DNA of 64,000 bases from Candidatus Eisenbergiella merdavium (GCA_019119595.1 DWWS01000054.1:1-64000), one strand, 5' to 3'. Shown: positions 1 through 8,683, counted from the first letter of the stretch. The notes: a model not told the origin generated them from the letters alone. Made by a program: numbers and translations.

Positions 1-57
1 GATGACAGTAAGAGTTTTCAGTTGTTCCTGTGACAATGTAATCTTACCTTCTTTCAT
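1..57 (-). CDS. Transposase, N-terminal fragment (runs off left edge)
   Basis: An ATG at 57-55 on the minus strand opens a frame that stays open to the window edge. It encodes a 19-residue N-terminus beginning MKEGKITLSQEQLK. This resembles the start of IS transposases in which an ITLSQ(E/K)xLK stretch precedes a helix-turn-helix of the 'T..EAA..L..S.RQ' kind, but that region lies outside the window. The AT-rich composition differs from the neighbouring genes and fits a mobile element. No clear ribosome binding site is visible. The family call is inference from a very short stretch; the open frame is what the sequence shows. Confidence 0.35.
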   Translation of the reverse strand, partial: MKEGKITLSQEQLKTLTVI

Positions 58-76
58 AGCTTTTATAGAATATCAA

Positions 77-130
77 AAAGAGACAGAATCTCAAGTGAAT
101 CCTAAAGAGACATTATCACAAGTGAATAAC
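77..130. repeat. Two tandem 27-bp imperfect direct repeats
   Basis: Copies at 77-103 and 104-130 both start with AAAGAGACA and share the core CAAGTGAAT. They differ at only a few positions. They lie between the transposase-like start and the next gene and may be transposase-binding sites. Confidence 0.6.
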
Positions 131-148
131 AGCAGCTCCGTAGCGGGA

Positions 149-177
149 TTGACGGAAGCGTTTTCTTATTATATAGT
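149..177 (+). promoter_or_regulatory. Candidate sigma-A promoter for the pentapeptide-repeat gene
   Basis: TTGACG at 149-154 is followed after 17 bp by TATAGT at 172-177. It lies about 100 bp upstream of the chosen start codon at 281, just outside the putative IS end. Confidence 0.45.
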
Positions 178-280
178 AGGAAACGGACGGCCTGGGGCGC
201 CCGACAGCTTAACAGCGGGGAAAAGCCCTGCCTCCGCCTCTGATGAAAAAACGGCTGTTTTCAGGAAAAGGGAGGCTGGA

Positions 281-955
281 ATGAACAGGAAAAACGGGAC
301 GAAAACCGGCGTGATGGAGCCGATCCTGCCGGATGAGCCGCTGATGCGCACAGAGCCCCTGGACTGGCTGCTCGCATGCGTCAGGCAGGAACAGCAGGCG
401 GAGGACAGCCTGCTGAAGGGGATTGCGGCACAGGGAGAGAGCTTTTATAAGGGAAGCTTAAAAAGCGTGGAGTTGTCCGGCTGCAGCTTTCATGACTGCG
501 ATTTTGAAAAGGCATCCTTTGTGGACGTATTGTTCCGCGGCTGTGATTTTTCGGGAAGCAGGCTGACGGACTGCTATTTTCACAGATGCGCCTTTCTTTC
601 CGTGAAGGGCGTCGGCGCGGATTTTCACGAAAGTCTGTTAAAGGAGGTGCGGCTGGAGGACTGTGTTTTTTCCTACGCGAATTTCAGCGGCACCTCCTGG
701 GAGTCGGCCTTGCTCAGGGGCTGCGATCTGCAGGACAGCTATCTGGAGGAAAGCCGGCTGAAAAAAACAGCTTTGGAGCAGGTGAAGCTGAACCGGGCGA
801 ACCTGTTCGGCACCTCCCTGCGCGGGCTGGATCTGCGAAGCTGCGGGATCGAAGGGATTCTGGTGTCCGACGGAAAAAAGGAGCTGGCCGGAGCTGTGGT
901 TGACCTGTATCAGGCGGCGGAGCTTGCAAGGCTGATGGGGCTTGTGATCCGCTGA
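281..955 (+). CDS. Pentapeptide-repeat protein
   Basis: This 224-residue protein has many five-residue repeats of the A(D/N)LxX type from about residue 55 to 205, for example runs around CDFEKASF, ANFSGTS and ANLFGTSL. Such repeats fold into a right-handed quadrilateral beta-helix. Some members mimic DNA and protect gyrase, but most have no known role, and nothing here indicates the target. The frame is open further upstream, yet the start at 281 is preferred because GGAGG lies at 271-275 and the upstream part has a different, AT-rich composition. There is no signal peptide, so it is probably cytoplasmic. The many cysteines in repeat positions (GCxF, CDF) are characteristic of the subfamily. 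Confidence 0.8.
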   Translation: MNRKNGTKTGVMEPILPDEPLMRTEPLDWLLACVRQEQQAEDSLLKGIAAQGESFYKGSLKSVELSGCSFHDCDFEKASFVDVLFRGCDFSGSRLTDCYFHRCAFLSVKGVGADFHESLLKEVRLEDCVFSYANFSGTSWESALLRGCDLQDSYLEESRLKKTALEQVKLNRANLFGTSLRGLDLRSCGIEGILVSDGKKELAGAVVDLYQAAELARLMGLVIR

Positions 956-957
956 AG

Positions 958-1101
958 GACGCTTCGGCATGTGAGGACGGCACGAACCTACGGTTCGTGC
1001 TGGATTAATGACGCCTGGCGTCAAAGAAGAAAAGATTGGAAAATGCGCTCGATAGCGCATTTTCCAATCCGGCTTTGCGACGCTGAGGCATGGAGGTGAA
1101 A
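958..1101. repeat. Hairpin-rich intergenic element
   Basis: Between the pentapeptide and HD-domain genes lie three consecutive inverted repeats. GCACGAACC pairs with GGTTCGTGC near 980-1000. TGACGC pairs with GCGTCA near 1009-1023. A perfect 16-bp stem (1034-1049 with 1054-1069, loop CGAT) follows. None has a T-tract, so they are not ordinary terminators. The block is flanked by similar sequences, ACGCTTCGGCATG at its left and GACGCTGAGGCATGG at its right. ACGCTTCGGCATGGAGG recurs just before the small gene at 57531. This suggests a dispersed intergenic repeat that can carry a ribosome binding site. Confidence 0.5.
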
Positions 1102-1965
1102 ATGAATCTGGACAGAAAGAGGGCCGGGGATGCCTTCCGGGAATATACGGCGCGTTATGATGTGCAGGACGAAAAGGTCCGGCTGAAGGTGGAGCATACT
1201 TGGCGTGTGGCGGAGCTTTGCGAACGGATCGCCCGCTCGCTTGGAATGACGAAAGAGGAGCAGGAGCTTGCCTGGTTTGCCGGGCTTCTTCATGATGTGG
1301 GACGCTTTGAGCAGCTCAGGCGCTACGGCACCTTCATTGACGCGCAGTCCATCGATCACGCCCGGTACGGGGCGGAGATTTTGTTTGGGAAAGCGCTGAC
1401 AGAGCAGGTGCTCCGCCGGGGAAAGGTGCATCTTCGGGGACAGGAGGAAGCCGGGGCGAAAGAGGACGGAAGCATCCGCGACTACGCAGCCGATTCGCAG
1501 GAGGACGTGCTTCTCTGCACCGCCGTGGCCTGGCACAGCGCCTACCGGATCCCGGAAGGGCTGGATGAACGGACGGCCCGCTTCTGCAATATCCTCCGGG
1601 ATGCGGACAAGATCGATATTTTGAAGGTGAACGTGGATTTCCTGCTGGAGGAAATCTATAATGTCTCCACACAGGAGCTGCGAAGCTGTCAGGCTTCCCC
1701 GGAGGTGATGGACGCCTTCTATGAGGAGCACGCGGTGCTGCGCAGCCTGAAGCGGACGGCGGCGGATCATCTGATCGGCCATGTGTCCCTGGTGTATGAG
1801 CTGGTATATCCCGTCAGCCTCAGGATCGTGCGGGAACAGGGCTATCTGGAAAAAATGCTTTCCTTCGCCTCGGACAATCCCGTAACCCGGGAGCAGTTCG
1901 CGGCGGTCAGAGCCCATATGGGGGACTGGCTGGCAAAAAATGAAAGGAGAAGAAATGGCGATTGA
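1102..1965 (+). CDS. HD-domain phosphohydrolase
   Basis: This is a 287-residue HD-superfamily metal-dependent phosphohydrolase. The metal ligands are visible in order: H32 (VEHTWRVA), H64-D65 (GLLHDVGRF), a conserved H86 (SIDHARYG) and D169 near the end of RDADKID. The substrate (nucleotide, cyclic nucleotide or other phosphoester) cannot be read from the sequence. The start at 1102 is preferred to the ATG at 1090 because GGAGGTG at 1092-1098 is well placed for 1102 but would overlap a start at 1090. The 3' end overlaps the next gene by 11 bp, which suggests translational coupling with the YbaK-like protein. Confidence 0.85.
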   Translation: MNLDRKRAGDAFREYTARYDVQDEKVRLKVEHTWRVAELCERIARSLGMTKEEQELAWFAGLLHDVGRFEQLRRYGTFIDAQSIDHARYGAEILFGKALTEQVLRRGKVHLRGQEEAGAKEDGSIRDYAADSQEDVLLCTAVAWHSAYRIPEGLDERTARFCNILRDADKIDILKVNVDFLLEEIYNVSTQELRSCQASPEVMDAFYEEHAVLRSLKRTAADHLIGHVSLVYELVYPVSLRIVREQGYLEKMLSFASDNPVTREQFAAVRAHMGDWLAKNERRRNGD

Positions 1966-2449
1966 GAGAGTGAGAGAATATCTGAAGCAATGGAACGCGC
2001 AGGAGAGGATTCAGGAATTTGAGGTCTCCAGCGCTACGGTGGAGCTGGCGGCACAGGCCCTTCATTGTGAGGGGAAGCGGATCGCAAAGACGCTTTCGTT
2101 TTTTCAGGGAGAGGAGTGCGTGCTGATCGTTGCGGCGGGGGACGCGAAGGTGGACAACGCGAAGTATAAAGCGCGGTTCGGCGTAAAGGCGAAGATGATC
2201 CCGGCGGAGCAGGTGGAGGAAAAAATCGGCCACGCGGTGGGCGGCGTGTGTCCCTTTGCGGTGAACGCAGGCGTGAGAATCTATCTGGACGAATCCCTGA
2301 AGCGTTTTGATACCGTGTTTCCGGCGTGCGGAAGCGGCAACAGCGCCATTGAGGTGACCATGGAGGAACTGGAGGAATATTCCGGCACGCGGGAATGGGT
2401 GGACGTGTGCAAGTGCTGGCAGGAGGAGCAGCAGGAGAAGGCGGGCTGA
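1955..2449 (+). CDS. YbaK/EbsC-family aminoacyl-tRNA deacylase
   Basis: This 164-residue protein belongs to the YbaK/ProX superfamily of trans-editing domains, which hydrolyse mischarged tRNAs such as Cys- or Ala-tRNA(Pro). Family hallmarks are the lysine in EGKRIAKTLSF, the AAGDAKVDNAKYKARF segment, GGVCPFAV and the late GSGNSAIEV motif. It covers the whole family length as a stand-alone protein. The ATG at 1955 is chosen because AAAGGAGA precedes it at 1943-1950; an upstream in-frame ATG at 1940 has no such site. It overlaps the HD-domain gene and ends before a promoter-bearing gap, so the two probably form a short operon. Confidence 0.85.
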   Translation: MAIERVREYLKQWNAQERIQEFEVSSATVELAAQALHCEGKRIAKTLSFFQGEECVLIVAAGDAKVDNAKYKARFGVKAKMIPAEQVEEKIGHAVGGVCPFAVNAGVRIYLDESLKRFDTVFPACGSGNSAIEVTMEELEEYSGTREWVDVCKCWQEEQQEKAG

Positions 2450-2493
2450 GCGCGTTTACTTCTTAATAATTTTTTAATTCCAAATGGGAGCGG

Positions 2494-2523
2494 TTGCGTC
2501 CCTTCGACAGGCAGTTTTATAAT
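2494..2523 (+). promoter_or_regulatory. Candidate promoter for the GH25 lysozyme gene
   Basis: TTGCGT at 2494-2499 and TATAAT at 2518-2523 are separated by 18 bp, about 60 bp upstream of the lysozyme start. Confidence 0.5.
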
Positions 2524-2583
2524 GGAAGCGAAATCAAAAAAATTGAGCCTGTGTGCGGATGAGCTACGAAAGAAGGGGCGGAA

Positions 2584-4566
2584 ATGACAAAAAAGAGAAG
2601 GCATGGACGGCACAGAAGGAGAGAAGCGGAACGGATGCAGACTGCGGTCCTTGCAGGCGCGGCAGTCCTTCTGATCGCGGTGGTCACGGTTGTGGTCCTG
2701 ATTCTGCGCTGCTGCGGAGGAAAGGCGGAGACAGCGGCGAGAGAGGCCGGGGCAGAAACGGAGGCATCAGAAACCGAAACGGAAGCGCTGCCGGAGAGCG
2801 GAGACGGCGGTGAAGCAGAGAGCGGAACACAGACGGCACAGACGGAAGCCCTGAGCGGGACGGAAGGGGAGACCTCCGTGCCGGAGGAGAGCGCGGTGAA
2901 GTCCACCGTGGCGGCCGAGGTGGGAAGCATGGACGATGAGCAGGATCCGCAGAGCGGGGCAAACGCGGCGGGAACGGGCACGGGCGCATCCGTGGATCTG
3001 AATACGCTGGCGAAGGCGGAGGGCGAGACCGACGAGGTGACGCTCGGCATCGACGTGTCCAAGTACCAGGGCTCCATCGACTGGGAGCAGGTGGCGCAGT
3101 CCGGCGTGGAATTCGCCATGATCCGCGTGGGTTATCGGACCAAGGTGACGGGAATCATCTATGAGGATCCGGGCGCCCGCTACAACCTGCAGGAGGCGGC
3201 AAAGAACGGGATCCTTGTGGGGGCCTATTTCTTTTCTTCTGCAGTGAGCGAGGAAGAGGCGCGGGAGGAGGCCGCCTGGGTTGCGGATTTCATCGCCAGG
3301 TATCCGGTCACCTATCCGGTGGCCTATAACTGTGAGGATTTCCAGTCGCCGGACAGCAGGCAGTACGGGCTTGGGAGTGAGGAACGGACCCGGATTGCCT
3401 GCGCGTTTCTGGATACCGTTGCGGCGGCGGGGTATACGCCCATGTTTTACGCCTCCAGAAATGAAATGGAGGGGAATGCCCAGTGGAACATGGATACGCT
3501 GGGAAGCAGATACCGGGTCTGGGTGTCCCAGTACCCTGAGCAGCCCTATCCGGAGACGGCCGCTTCCACCTACAGCGGGACGCATGCCATGTGGCAGTAT
3601 ACCAGCCAGGGCACGGTGGCGGGCATCCGGGGAAGCGTGGATGTGAATCTGGCCTATTTTGGCTACAGTCAGGCGGCGCAGGCTAAGGATCAGACGCCGG
3701 TCGAGGAGGTGGCGGCCAATCCGGAGCTTGGCATCGAGTTTACGGAGGTAAACGACACGGTGACGGCGAAGGAGCTGACCAACCTGAGAAGCCTTCCGAC
3801 CACGCTGGACAGCGAGGTGATTCACCAGCTTTCCAACGGGGAGACCGTTCAGCGGACGGGAATCGGGAGCAACGGCTGGGACAGGGTGATCTACAACGGG
3901 CAGAAGCTTTACGCGGTGCATAATTTCCTGACCACGGATCTGAGCGGGGCTTCATCGGGAGCGGGGGCGGATTCCGCGCAGGAGTCTGCCGCGGACGGCT
4001 CCGGGGATGCGCGCAGCGACGCCGGAAACGGACAGGGTGACGGCGGGAACGGCCAGACAGATGCCGGAACCAGTGAGTCAGCGGGCATGGTCTTTAAGGA
4101 TGTGAGCGAGGCGGTGACGGCGAGGGATCAGGTCAACCTGCGGGATCAGCCAAGCACGGTTACGGGAAACGTGGTGGGCATGCTGAATTACGGCGAGGCC
4201 GTGGTGCGCACCGGGATCAGCGATTCCGGCTGGTCAAGGCTGGAGGTAAACGGGCAGGTGGTCTATGCGTCCTCCCGTCTGCTTGCCACCAGCATGGATT
4301 ATAAGGAACAGGAAAAGATCACGGACGAGAACCCGGAGGCGGGCATGCATTTTACGGCAGCGTCCGGGATCATGATGGCAAAGAGCGGGCAGACCAATCT
4401 GCGCACCCTTCCCACCACCAACGAGCCCTCCCGGGTGGTGGCGCAGCTTACGGGCGATGCCACGGCGGAACGGATCGGAGAGGATAAGGACCGGGGCTGG
4501 ACGAAGCTTATTTACAACGGGCAGACGGTATATGCGGTGAGCAGCTATCTGACCCAGGTGGGATAA
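2584..4566 (+). CDS. Membrane-anchored GH25 lysozyme with three SH3-type repeats
   Basis: This 660-residue protein starts with basic residues and one membrane helix (about 22-42, rich in Val, Ile and Leu). An acidic, Ala/Glu/Thr-rich linker runs to about 150. The glycoside hydrolase family 25 (muramidase) domain covers about 152-365, starting LGIDVSKYQG with the conserved Asp157. Three bacterial SH3-like repeats follow at about 380-455, 500-575 and 590-660, each with a TNLRxLPT or VNLRDQPS motif; these usually bind cell wall. The expected DxE active-site motif reads Asn249-Cys-Glu251, so the acid/base Glu is kept but the preceding Asp is Asn. It probably faces the wall and trims peptidoglycan. 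The weak site GAAAGAAGGGGCGGAA precedes the ATG. Confidence 0.88.
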   Translation: MTKKRRHGRHRRREAERMQTAVLAGAAVLLIAVVTVVVLILRCCGGKAETAAREAGAETEASETETEALPESGDGGEAESGTQTAQTEALSGTEGETSVPEESAVKSTVAAEVGSMDDEQDPQSGANAAGTGTGASVDLNTLAKAEGETDEVTLGIDVSKYQGSIDWEQVAQSGVEFAMIRVGYRTKVTGIIYEDPGARYNLQEAAKNGILVGAYFFSSAVSEEEAREEAAWVADFIARYPVTYPVAYNCEDFQSPDSRQYGLGSEERTRIACAFLDTVAAAGYTPMFYASRNEMEGNAQWNMDTLGSRYRVWVSQYPEQPYPETAASTYSGTHAMWQYTSQGTVAGIRGSVDVNLAYFGYSQAAQAKDQTPVEEVAANPELGIEFTEVNDTVTAKELTNLRSLPTTLDSEVIHQLSNGETVQRTGIGSNGWDRVIYNGQKLYAVHNFLTTDLSGASSGAGADSAQESAADGSGDARSDAGNGQGDGGNGQTDAGTSESAGMVFKDVSEAVTARDQVNLRDQPSTVTGNVVGMLNYGEAVVRTGISDSGWSRLEVNGQVVYASSRLLATSMDYKEQEKITDENPEAGMHFTAASGIMMAKSGQTNLRTLPTTNEPSRVVAQLTGDATAERIGEDKDRGWTKLIYNGQTVYAVSSYLTQVG

Positions 4567-4620
4567 AAAGACAGAAGAAAAACGGGAAAAGCCCGTGGCA
4601 GCAGGAGCGTATATTAATAA

Positions 4621-6582
4621 ATGGATAAATATGAGGTGTTAAAACAGTATTTCGGCTATGACAGCTTCCGGGAAGGGCAGGAGACGCTGATTGACGGCAT
4701 CCTTGCCGGAAGGGATACCTTCGGCGTCATGCCCACCGGGGCGGGGAAATCCATCTGCTATCAGGTGCCCGCCCTGGTGATGGGAAGGATCACGCTGGTG
4801 ATCTCCCCGCTGATCTCCCTGATGAAGGATCAGGTCTCCGCCTTGAATCAGGCGGGGGTACACGCGGCCTATCTGAACAGCTCTCTCACATTTGCCCAGT
4901 ACAAAAAGGCGCTCGCCCTCGCGGCGCAGGGCCGCTATACCCTGATCTATGTGGCTCCGGAGCGGCTGCTTTCTGAGGATTTTCTCCAGTTTGCGCTTCA
5001 GGCTCCCATCGACCTGGTTGCGGTGGACGAAGCCCACTGCGTTTCCCAGTGGGGCCAGGACTTCCGGCCGGGCTATCTGAAGATCGCGGAATTCATCGAC
5101 AGGCTTCCGAAACGCCCGGTGGTCAGCGCCTTCACGGCGACGGCGACGAAGGAGGTCCGGGAGGATATCGTGGATCTGCTGCAGCTGCAGGATCCCGTGA
5201 TCTCCGCCACCGGCTTTGACCGGCCAAATCTGTATTTTGCCGTCCAGTCCCCGAAGGACAAGTATGCAGCGGTGAAAAAATATCTGGAGCTTCATGAGGG
5301 AGAAAGCGGGATCATTTACTGCCTGACCAGAAAGGTGGTGGAGGAGGTCTGCGCCAGACTGCGGGGCGACGGCTATCCCGCCACCCGCTATCACGCGGGA
5401 CTGAGCGATGAGGAGCGCAGGCAGAATCAGGACGACTTCATCTACGACCGGTATCCCATCATGGTGGCGACCAACGCCTTCGGCATGGGGATCGACAAAT
5501 CCAACGTGCGCTTCGTGGTTCACTACAACATGCCGAAGAACATGGAAAGCTATTACCAGGAGGCGGGGCGGGCCGGACGGGACGGCCAGAGCGCCCAGTG
5601 CATCCTCCTTTACGGCGGCCAGGACGTGGTGACCAACCAGTTTTTCATTGATCATAATACGGAAAATGAGGAGCTTGACGAGCTGACCAGACAGGTGGTG
5701 CAGGAGCGGGACCGTCAGAGGCTTCGTAAAATGACCTTTTACTGCTTCACAAACGAATGCCTGCGGGATTATATCCTGCGCTATTTCGGGGAGTACGGCT
5801 CCAACTACTGCGGGAACTGTTCAAACTGCCTGAGTCATTTTGAGGAAACGGACGTGACGGAGATCGCGAAAAGCATTCTGGGCTGCGTGCGCCAGTGCGG
5901 CCAGCGGTACGGCACCAATGTGATCATCGACACGGTCCACGGCGCGAATACGGCGAAGATCCGGCAGTACCGGATGGATGAAAACGTATACTATGCGAGC
6001 CTGGCGAAGGTTCCCACACACCGGCTGCGCCAGGTGATGAATTACCTCATGCTCAAGGAATATCTCGCCGTCACGCCGGATGAGTATTCGATTGTGAAGC
6101 TCACGGACAAGTCGGGCCGGATCCTCCAGGAGGGGGAGCAGGTCGTGATGAAAATGGCCAGGGAGCAGGAACCCTCGGGAAAAAGGAGCGGGGCCGAAAA
6201 GGGAGACCGGAGCGGGAAAAAGAAAAATGCGCGCACGCCCGGCGGCTTCGTGCTGGATGAGAGAGAGGAGCAGCTGTTTGAGGTGCTTCGCCGCCTGCGG
6301 GGAAGGATCGCCAATGCGGAGGGCGTGCCGCCCTACATCGTTTTTTCGGACAAAACCCTCGCCCACATGTGCATCGTGCGTCCCTCAAACCGGGAGCAGA
6401 TGCTCTCCGTTTCCGGCGTCGGAACCTTCAAATATGAAAAATACGGCGAGCAGTTTCTGGAAACGGTACGGGATTTTGTCCGAAACTACAGGAGGGACGA
6501 GGGGCCGGACAGCCTGGGCGCGGTGGATTTCTCCAGCCTGGACTATGACGTGGTGCAGGACTACGAGGAATGGGACGGATAA
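4621..6582 (+). CDS. recQ: ATP-dependent DNA helicase RecQ
   Basis: This 653-residue superfamily 2 helicase unwinds DNA 3'-5' in recombination and repair. The Walker A motif is MPTGAGKS (37-44), the DEAH box is at 136-139 within DEAHCVSQWGQDFRP, and motif VI is QEAGRAGRDG. The RecQ zinc-binding region carries four cysteines (CFTNEC ... CGNCSNC). A winged-helix region follows, then a basic low-complexity linker and an HRDC domain at about 545-620. The domain set is complete for a bacterial RecQ. The ribosome binding site (AGGAG at 4603) is rather far from the ATG. A small inverted repeat at 4582-4596 precedes it without a T-tract. Confidence 0.95.
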   Translation: MDKYEVLKQYFGYDSFREGQETLIDGILAGRDTFGVMPTGAGKSICYQVPALVMGRITLVISPLISLMKDQVSALNQAGVHAAYLNSSLTFAQYKKALALAAQGRYTLIYVAPERLLSEDFLQFALQAPIDLVAVDEAHCVSQWGQDFRPGYLKIAEFIDRLPKRPVVSAFTATATKEVREDIVDLLQLQDPVISATGFDRPNLYFAVQSPKDKYAAVKKYLELHEGESGIIYCLTRKVVEEVCARLRGDGYPATRYHAGLSDEERRQNQDDFIYDRYPIMVATNAFGMGIDKSNVRFVVHYNMPKNMESYYQEAGRAGRDGQSAQCILLYGGQDVVTNQFFIDHNTENEELDELTRQVVQERDRQRLRKMTFYCFTNECLRDYILRYFGEYGSNYCGNCSNCLSHFEETDVTEIAKSILGCVRQCGQRYGTNVIIDTVHGANTAKIRQYRMDENVYYASLAKVPTHRLRQVMNYLMLKEYLAVTPDEYSIVKLTDKSGRILQEGEQVVMKMAREQEPSGKRSGAEKGDRSGKKKNARTPGGFVLDEREEQLFEVLRRLRGRIANAEGVPPYIVFSDKTLAHMCIVRPSNREQMLSVSGVGTFKYEKYGEQFLETVRDFVRNYRRDEGPDSLGAVDFSSLDYDVVQDYEEWDG

Positions 6583-6625
6583 GGAAGCGGGATGAAGCCG
6601 GGCGGCGGATGACCGGCTTTGTCTC

Positions 6626-6679
6626 CTTACAGAACTGTAAGCCCAAATTCACCTGCCTGTAAGCCGGATCTGCTATGCT
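6626..6679 (+). promoter_or_regulatory. Promoter and repeated CTGTAAG operator of the FtsX-type permease
   Basis: A perfect palindrome, CTTACAG-AA-CTGTAAG, spans 6626-6641. A third CTGTAAG lies at 6657-6663, 22 bp (about two helical turns) after the palindrome's right arm. A -10-like TATGCT follows at 6674-6679, so the third half-site would overlap the -35 region. Helically phased half-sites like this usually bind a response regulator or dimeric repressor. No regulator gene is adjacent. Confidence 0.5.
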
Positions 6680-6706
6680 TGCGGTATCAAAAAAGGAGGA
6701 TACCGC

Positions 6707-8683
6707 ATGAAAAGCTATCTGACACTGATTCCCGTTTACGCCCGGGTACATGGAAAAAGCAGCAGGATGACGCGCTGCTGTATTGCGCTTGCGGTTTTTC
6801 TGACGGCTGCGCTGTTCGGGATGGCGGAACGCTGGCTGCAGGGAGAGCGGGCGTGGCAGCTTCATACATATGGGAGCCTGCAGCTTTCAAAAGGAGGCGA
6901 CGCCTTACGGATTTACAGCGTTGCCCTGTTTCTGGCGCTGCTCGTGATGGCGGCGGGCATTCTGATGATATCCGGAAGTCTGAACGCGAACGTGATGCAG
7001 AGGACGGAATTTTTCGGCATGCTGCGCTGCCTTGGCGCCACCCGGGGACAGCTTCTGCGATACGTGTATCTGGAGGCGCTGTGCTGGTGCCGGACGGCGG
7101 TTCCGGCAGGGCTTCTTGCCGCCTCCGCCGCGGTCTGCCTGGTGGCCGCGCAGATGAAAACGGCAGGCCCCGAACGGCTTTCCTACATGCCTGTCTGGGG
7201 CGTCAGTCTGCCCGGCACCTGCGCAGGCGCGGCGCTTGGCGTGCTGACCGTGCTGCTTGCGGCGCGCGCCCCGGCTGGAAGAGCGTCGCGGGTCTCGCCC
7301 ATGGAGGCGGTGCGCTCCGGCGGCCGTTACCTGGGAAGCGGCCGTCTCCCGGGAAGCCGTTGGGGTTTTGGAAGCAGCCGCCTTTTCGGAAGCAGCCGGG
7401 GCGCGGAAAAGGGCCGCGGCCCGGAAAGAAGGCGCGGTTCCCGTAGCCGCGGAGCGTCCGGAACGGCTCCGGCATTCCGGCTGAGAACGAGCCGCTTTTT
7501 TCTCCGGCATCCGGAGGCGGCGCTGGGGATAGGCCATGCGCTCCTGATGAAAAGGAGCTATGTTCTGATGAGCGGCGCGTTTGGCCTCTGCATTGTTCTG
7601 TTCCTTTCCTTCAGCGTCGTTCTGGATTTCATGGGACACGCCCTGCTGCCGCCGGCCTGGACGCCGGAGCTTTCGGCAGCCAGCGCGGACAATACCTGCT
7701 CCATTCCCCGGACGGCGGCGGAGGAGATCCTTCGGATGGACGGTGTGAAAAGGGTATACGGGCGGGCGTTTGCCTATGACGTCCCGGTAACGGCGTCCGT
7801 TCCGTTTCCCGCTTATGCAAACCTGATTTCCTATGAAAGGAACCAGTTTGCCTGGGCCGAAGACAGTCTGCTGGAGGGCTCCGTGAAGGACGCGGCCAGG
7901 AATACGGGGCAGGTTCTGTACGTGGCGCGTAAGGGACAGGGGGAAGAGGAAGGGGAACGGAAGGGAGAAGCCGCCGTGCCGGGCGTGGGAGATACGCTGA
8001 TGCTTGAAAAGGGAGGCGGTGAGCAGACCGTGACGGTGGCGGGGATCCTGTCGGATAACCCGCTTGACAGGCAGGAGGGCGCGGCGACCCTGCTGGTTTC
8101 CGAGGCCACCTTCCTGGAGCTGACGGGACAGGACGGCTATACCGTTCTGGATATCCAGTTTGACGGAGGAGCGAAAAAAGAGGATGTGGAGGCGGTGAAG
8201 GCCTGTTTGGGAGAGGGCCTGGTGCTTGTGGATCAGTTTGACGATGTGCGGGCACAGAAGCGGCTGTACCGTTCCATGGCGATTCTGGCTTATGGCTTTC
8301 TTGCCGTCATCCTGGGGATCACCGTGCTCCATATCGCAAACACCATCCGCATGAACGCGCAGGCGGGAAAGCAGCAGTATGGGATCCTGCGGGCGGAGGG
8401 GCTTGACGGAGGCCAGCTTGGCAGGATGCTGGCGGCGGAGGCGCTCGCCTATGCGTTTGGCGGATGTCTGGCGGGATGGGCGTTTGGTATTCCCGTCCAC
8501 CTGGTACTCTTTGTGAGCCTGATCACCGCCTTCTGGCAGGAGGCCTGGAGCTTCCCCGTTCTGCCCCTTTTTCTTATTACGGGAATTGTACTTTCTTCCT
8601 CTCTGCTGGCCGCGGCGGGGCCGTACCGCAGTCTGATGCGGATGCGCGTGGTGGATGTGATAAACCGGGGAAGAGACGAATGA
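6707..8683 (+). CDS. FtsX-type ABC transporter permease
   Basis: This 658-residue membrane protein has an N-terminal membrane helix and an FtsX/MacB-type three-helix bundle (about 65-190). A Gly/Arg/Ser-rich linker (about 200-255) follows. Another helix is next (about 280-305), then an extracytoplasmic domain of about 200 residues, and a last three-helix bundle near 525-645. Such permeases act with a MacB- or BceA-like ATPase in peptide export, antimicrobial peptide resistance or lipoprotein release. No ATPase gene flanks it: the neighbours are recQ and a methyltransferase. GGAGG at 6695-6699 sets the start. The ATPase may be elsewhere in the genome, or the gene may have lost its partner. The substrate is unknown. 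Confidence 0.8.
   Translation: MKSYLTLIPVYARVHGKSSRMTRCCIALAVFLTAALFGMAERWLQGERAWQLHTYGSLQLSKGGDALRIYSVALFLALLVMAAGILMISGSLNANVMQRTEFFGMLRCLGATRGQLLRYVYLEALCWCRTAVPAGLLAASAAVCLVAAQMKTAGPERLSYMPVWGVSLPGTCAGAALGVLTVLLAARAPAGRASRVSPMEAVRSGGRYLGSGRLPGSRWGFGSSRLFGSSRGAEKGRGPERRRGSRSRGASGTAPAFRLRTSRFFLRHPEAALGIGHALLMKRSYVLMSGAFGLCIVLFLSFSVVLDFMGHALLPPAWTPELSAASADNTCSIPRTAAEEILRMDGVKRVYGRAFAYDVPVTASVPFPAYANLISYERNQFAWAEDSLLEGSVKDAARNTGQVLYVARKGQGEEEGERKGEAAVPGVGDTLMLEKGGGEQTVTVAGILSDNPLDRQEGAATLLVSEATFLELTGQDGYTVLDIQFDGGAKKEDVEAVKACLGEGLVLVDQFDDVRAQKRLYRSMAILAYGFLAVILGITVLHIANTIRMNAQAGKQQYGILRAEGLDGGQLGRMLAAEALAYAFGGCLAGWAFGIPVHLVLFVSLITAFWQEAWSFPVLPLFLITGIVLSSSLLAAAGPYRSLMRMRVVDVINRGRDE

Larger units (their letters stand above)
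1..135. mobile_element. Probable end of an insertion sequence
   Basis: The first 135 bases are clearly more AT-rich than what follows. They hold a minus-strand transposase-like start and, between it and the pentapeptide gene, two near-identical 27-bp direct repeats. Subterminal direct repeats next to a transposase gene are typical of transposase-binding ends. The exact IS boundary and any target duplication cannot be set because only one end is in the window. Confidence 0.35.

Noticed and set aside
4582-4596. Terminator between the lysozyme and recQ genes
   Set aside because: The stem is only 5 bp and no T-tract follows.
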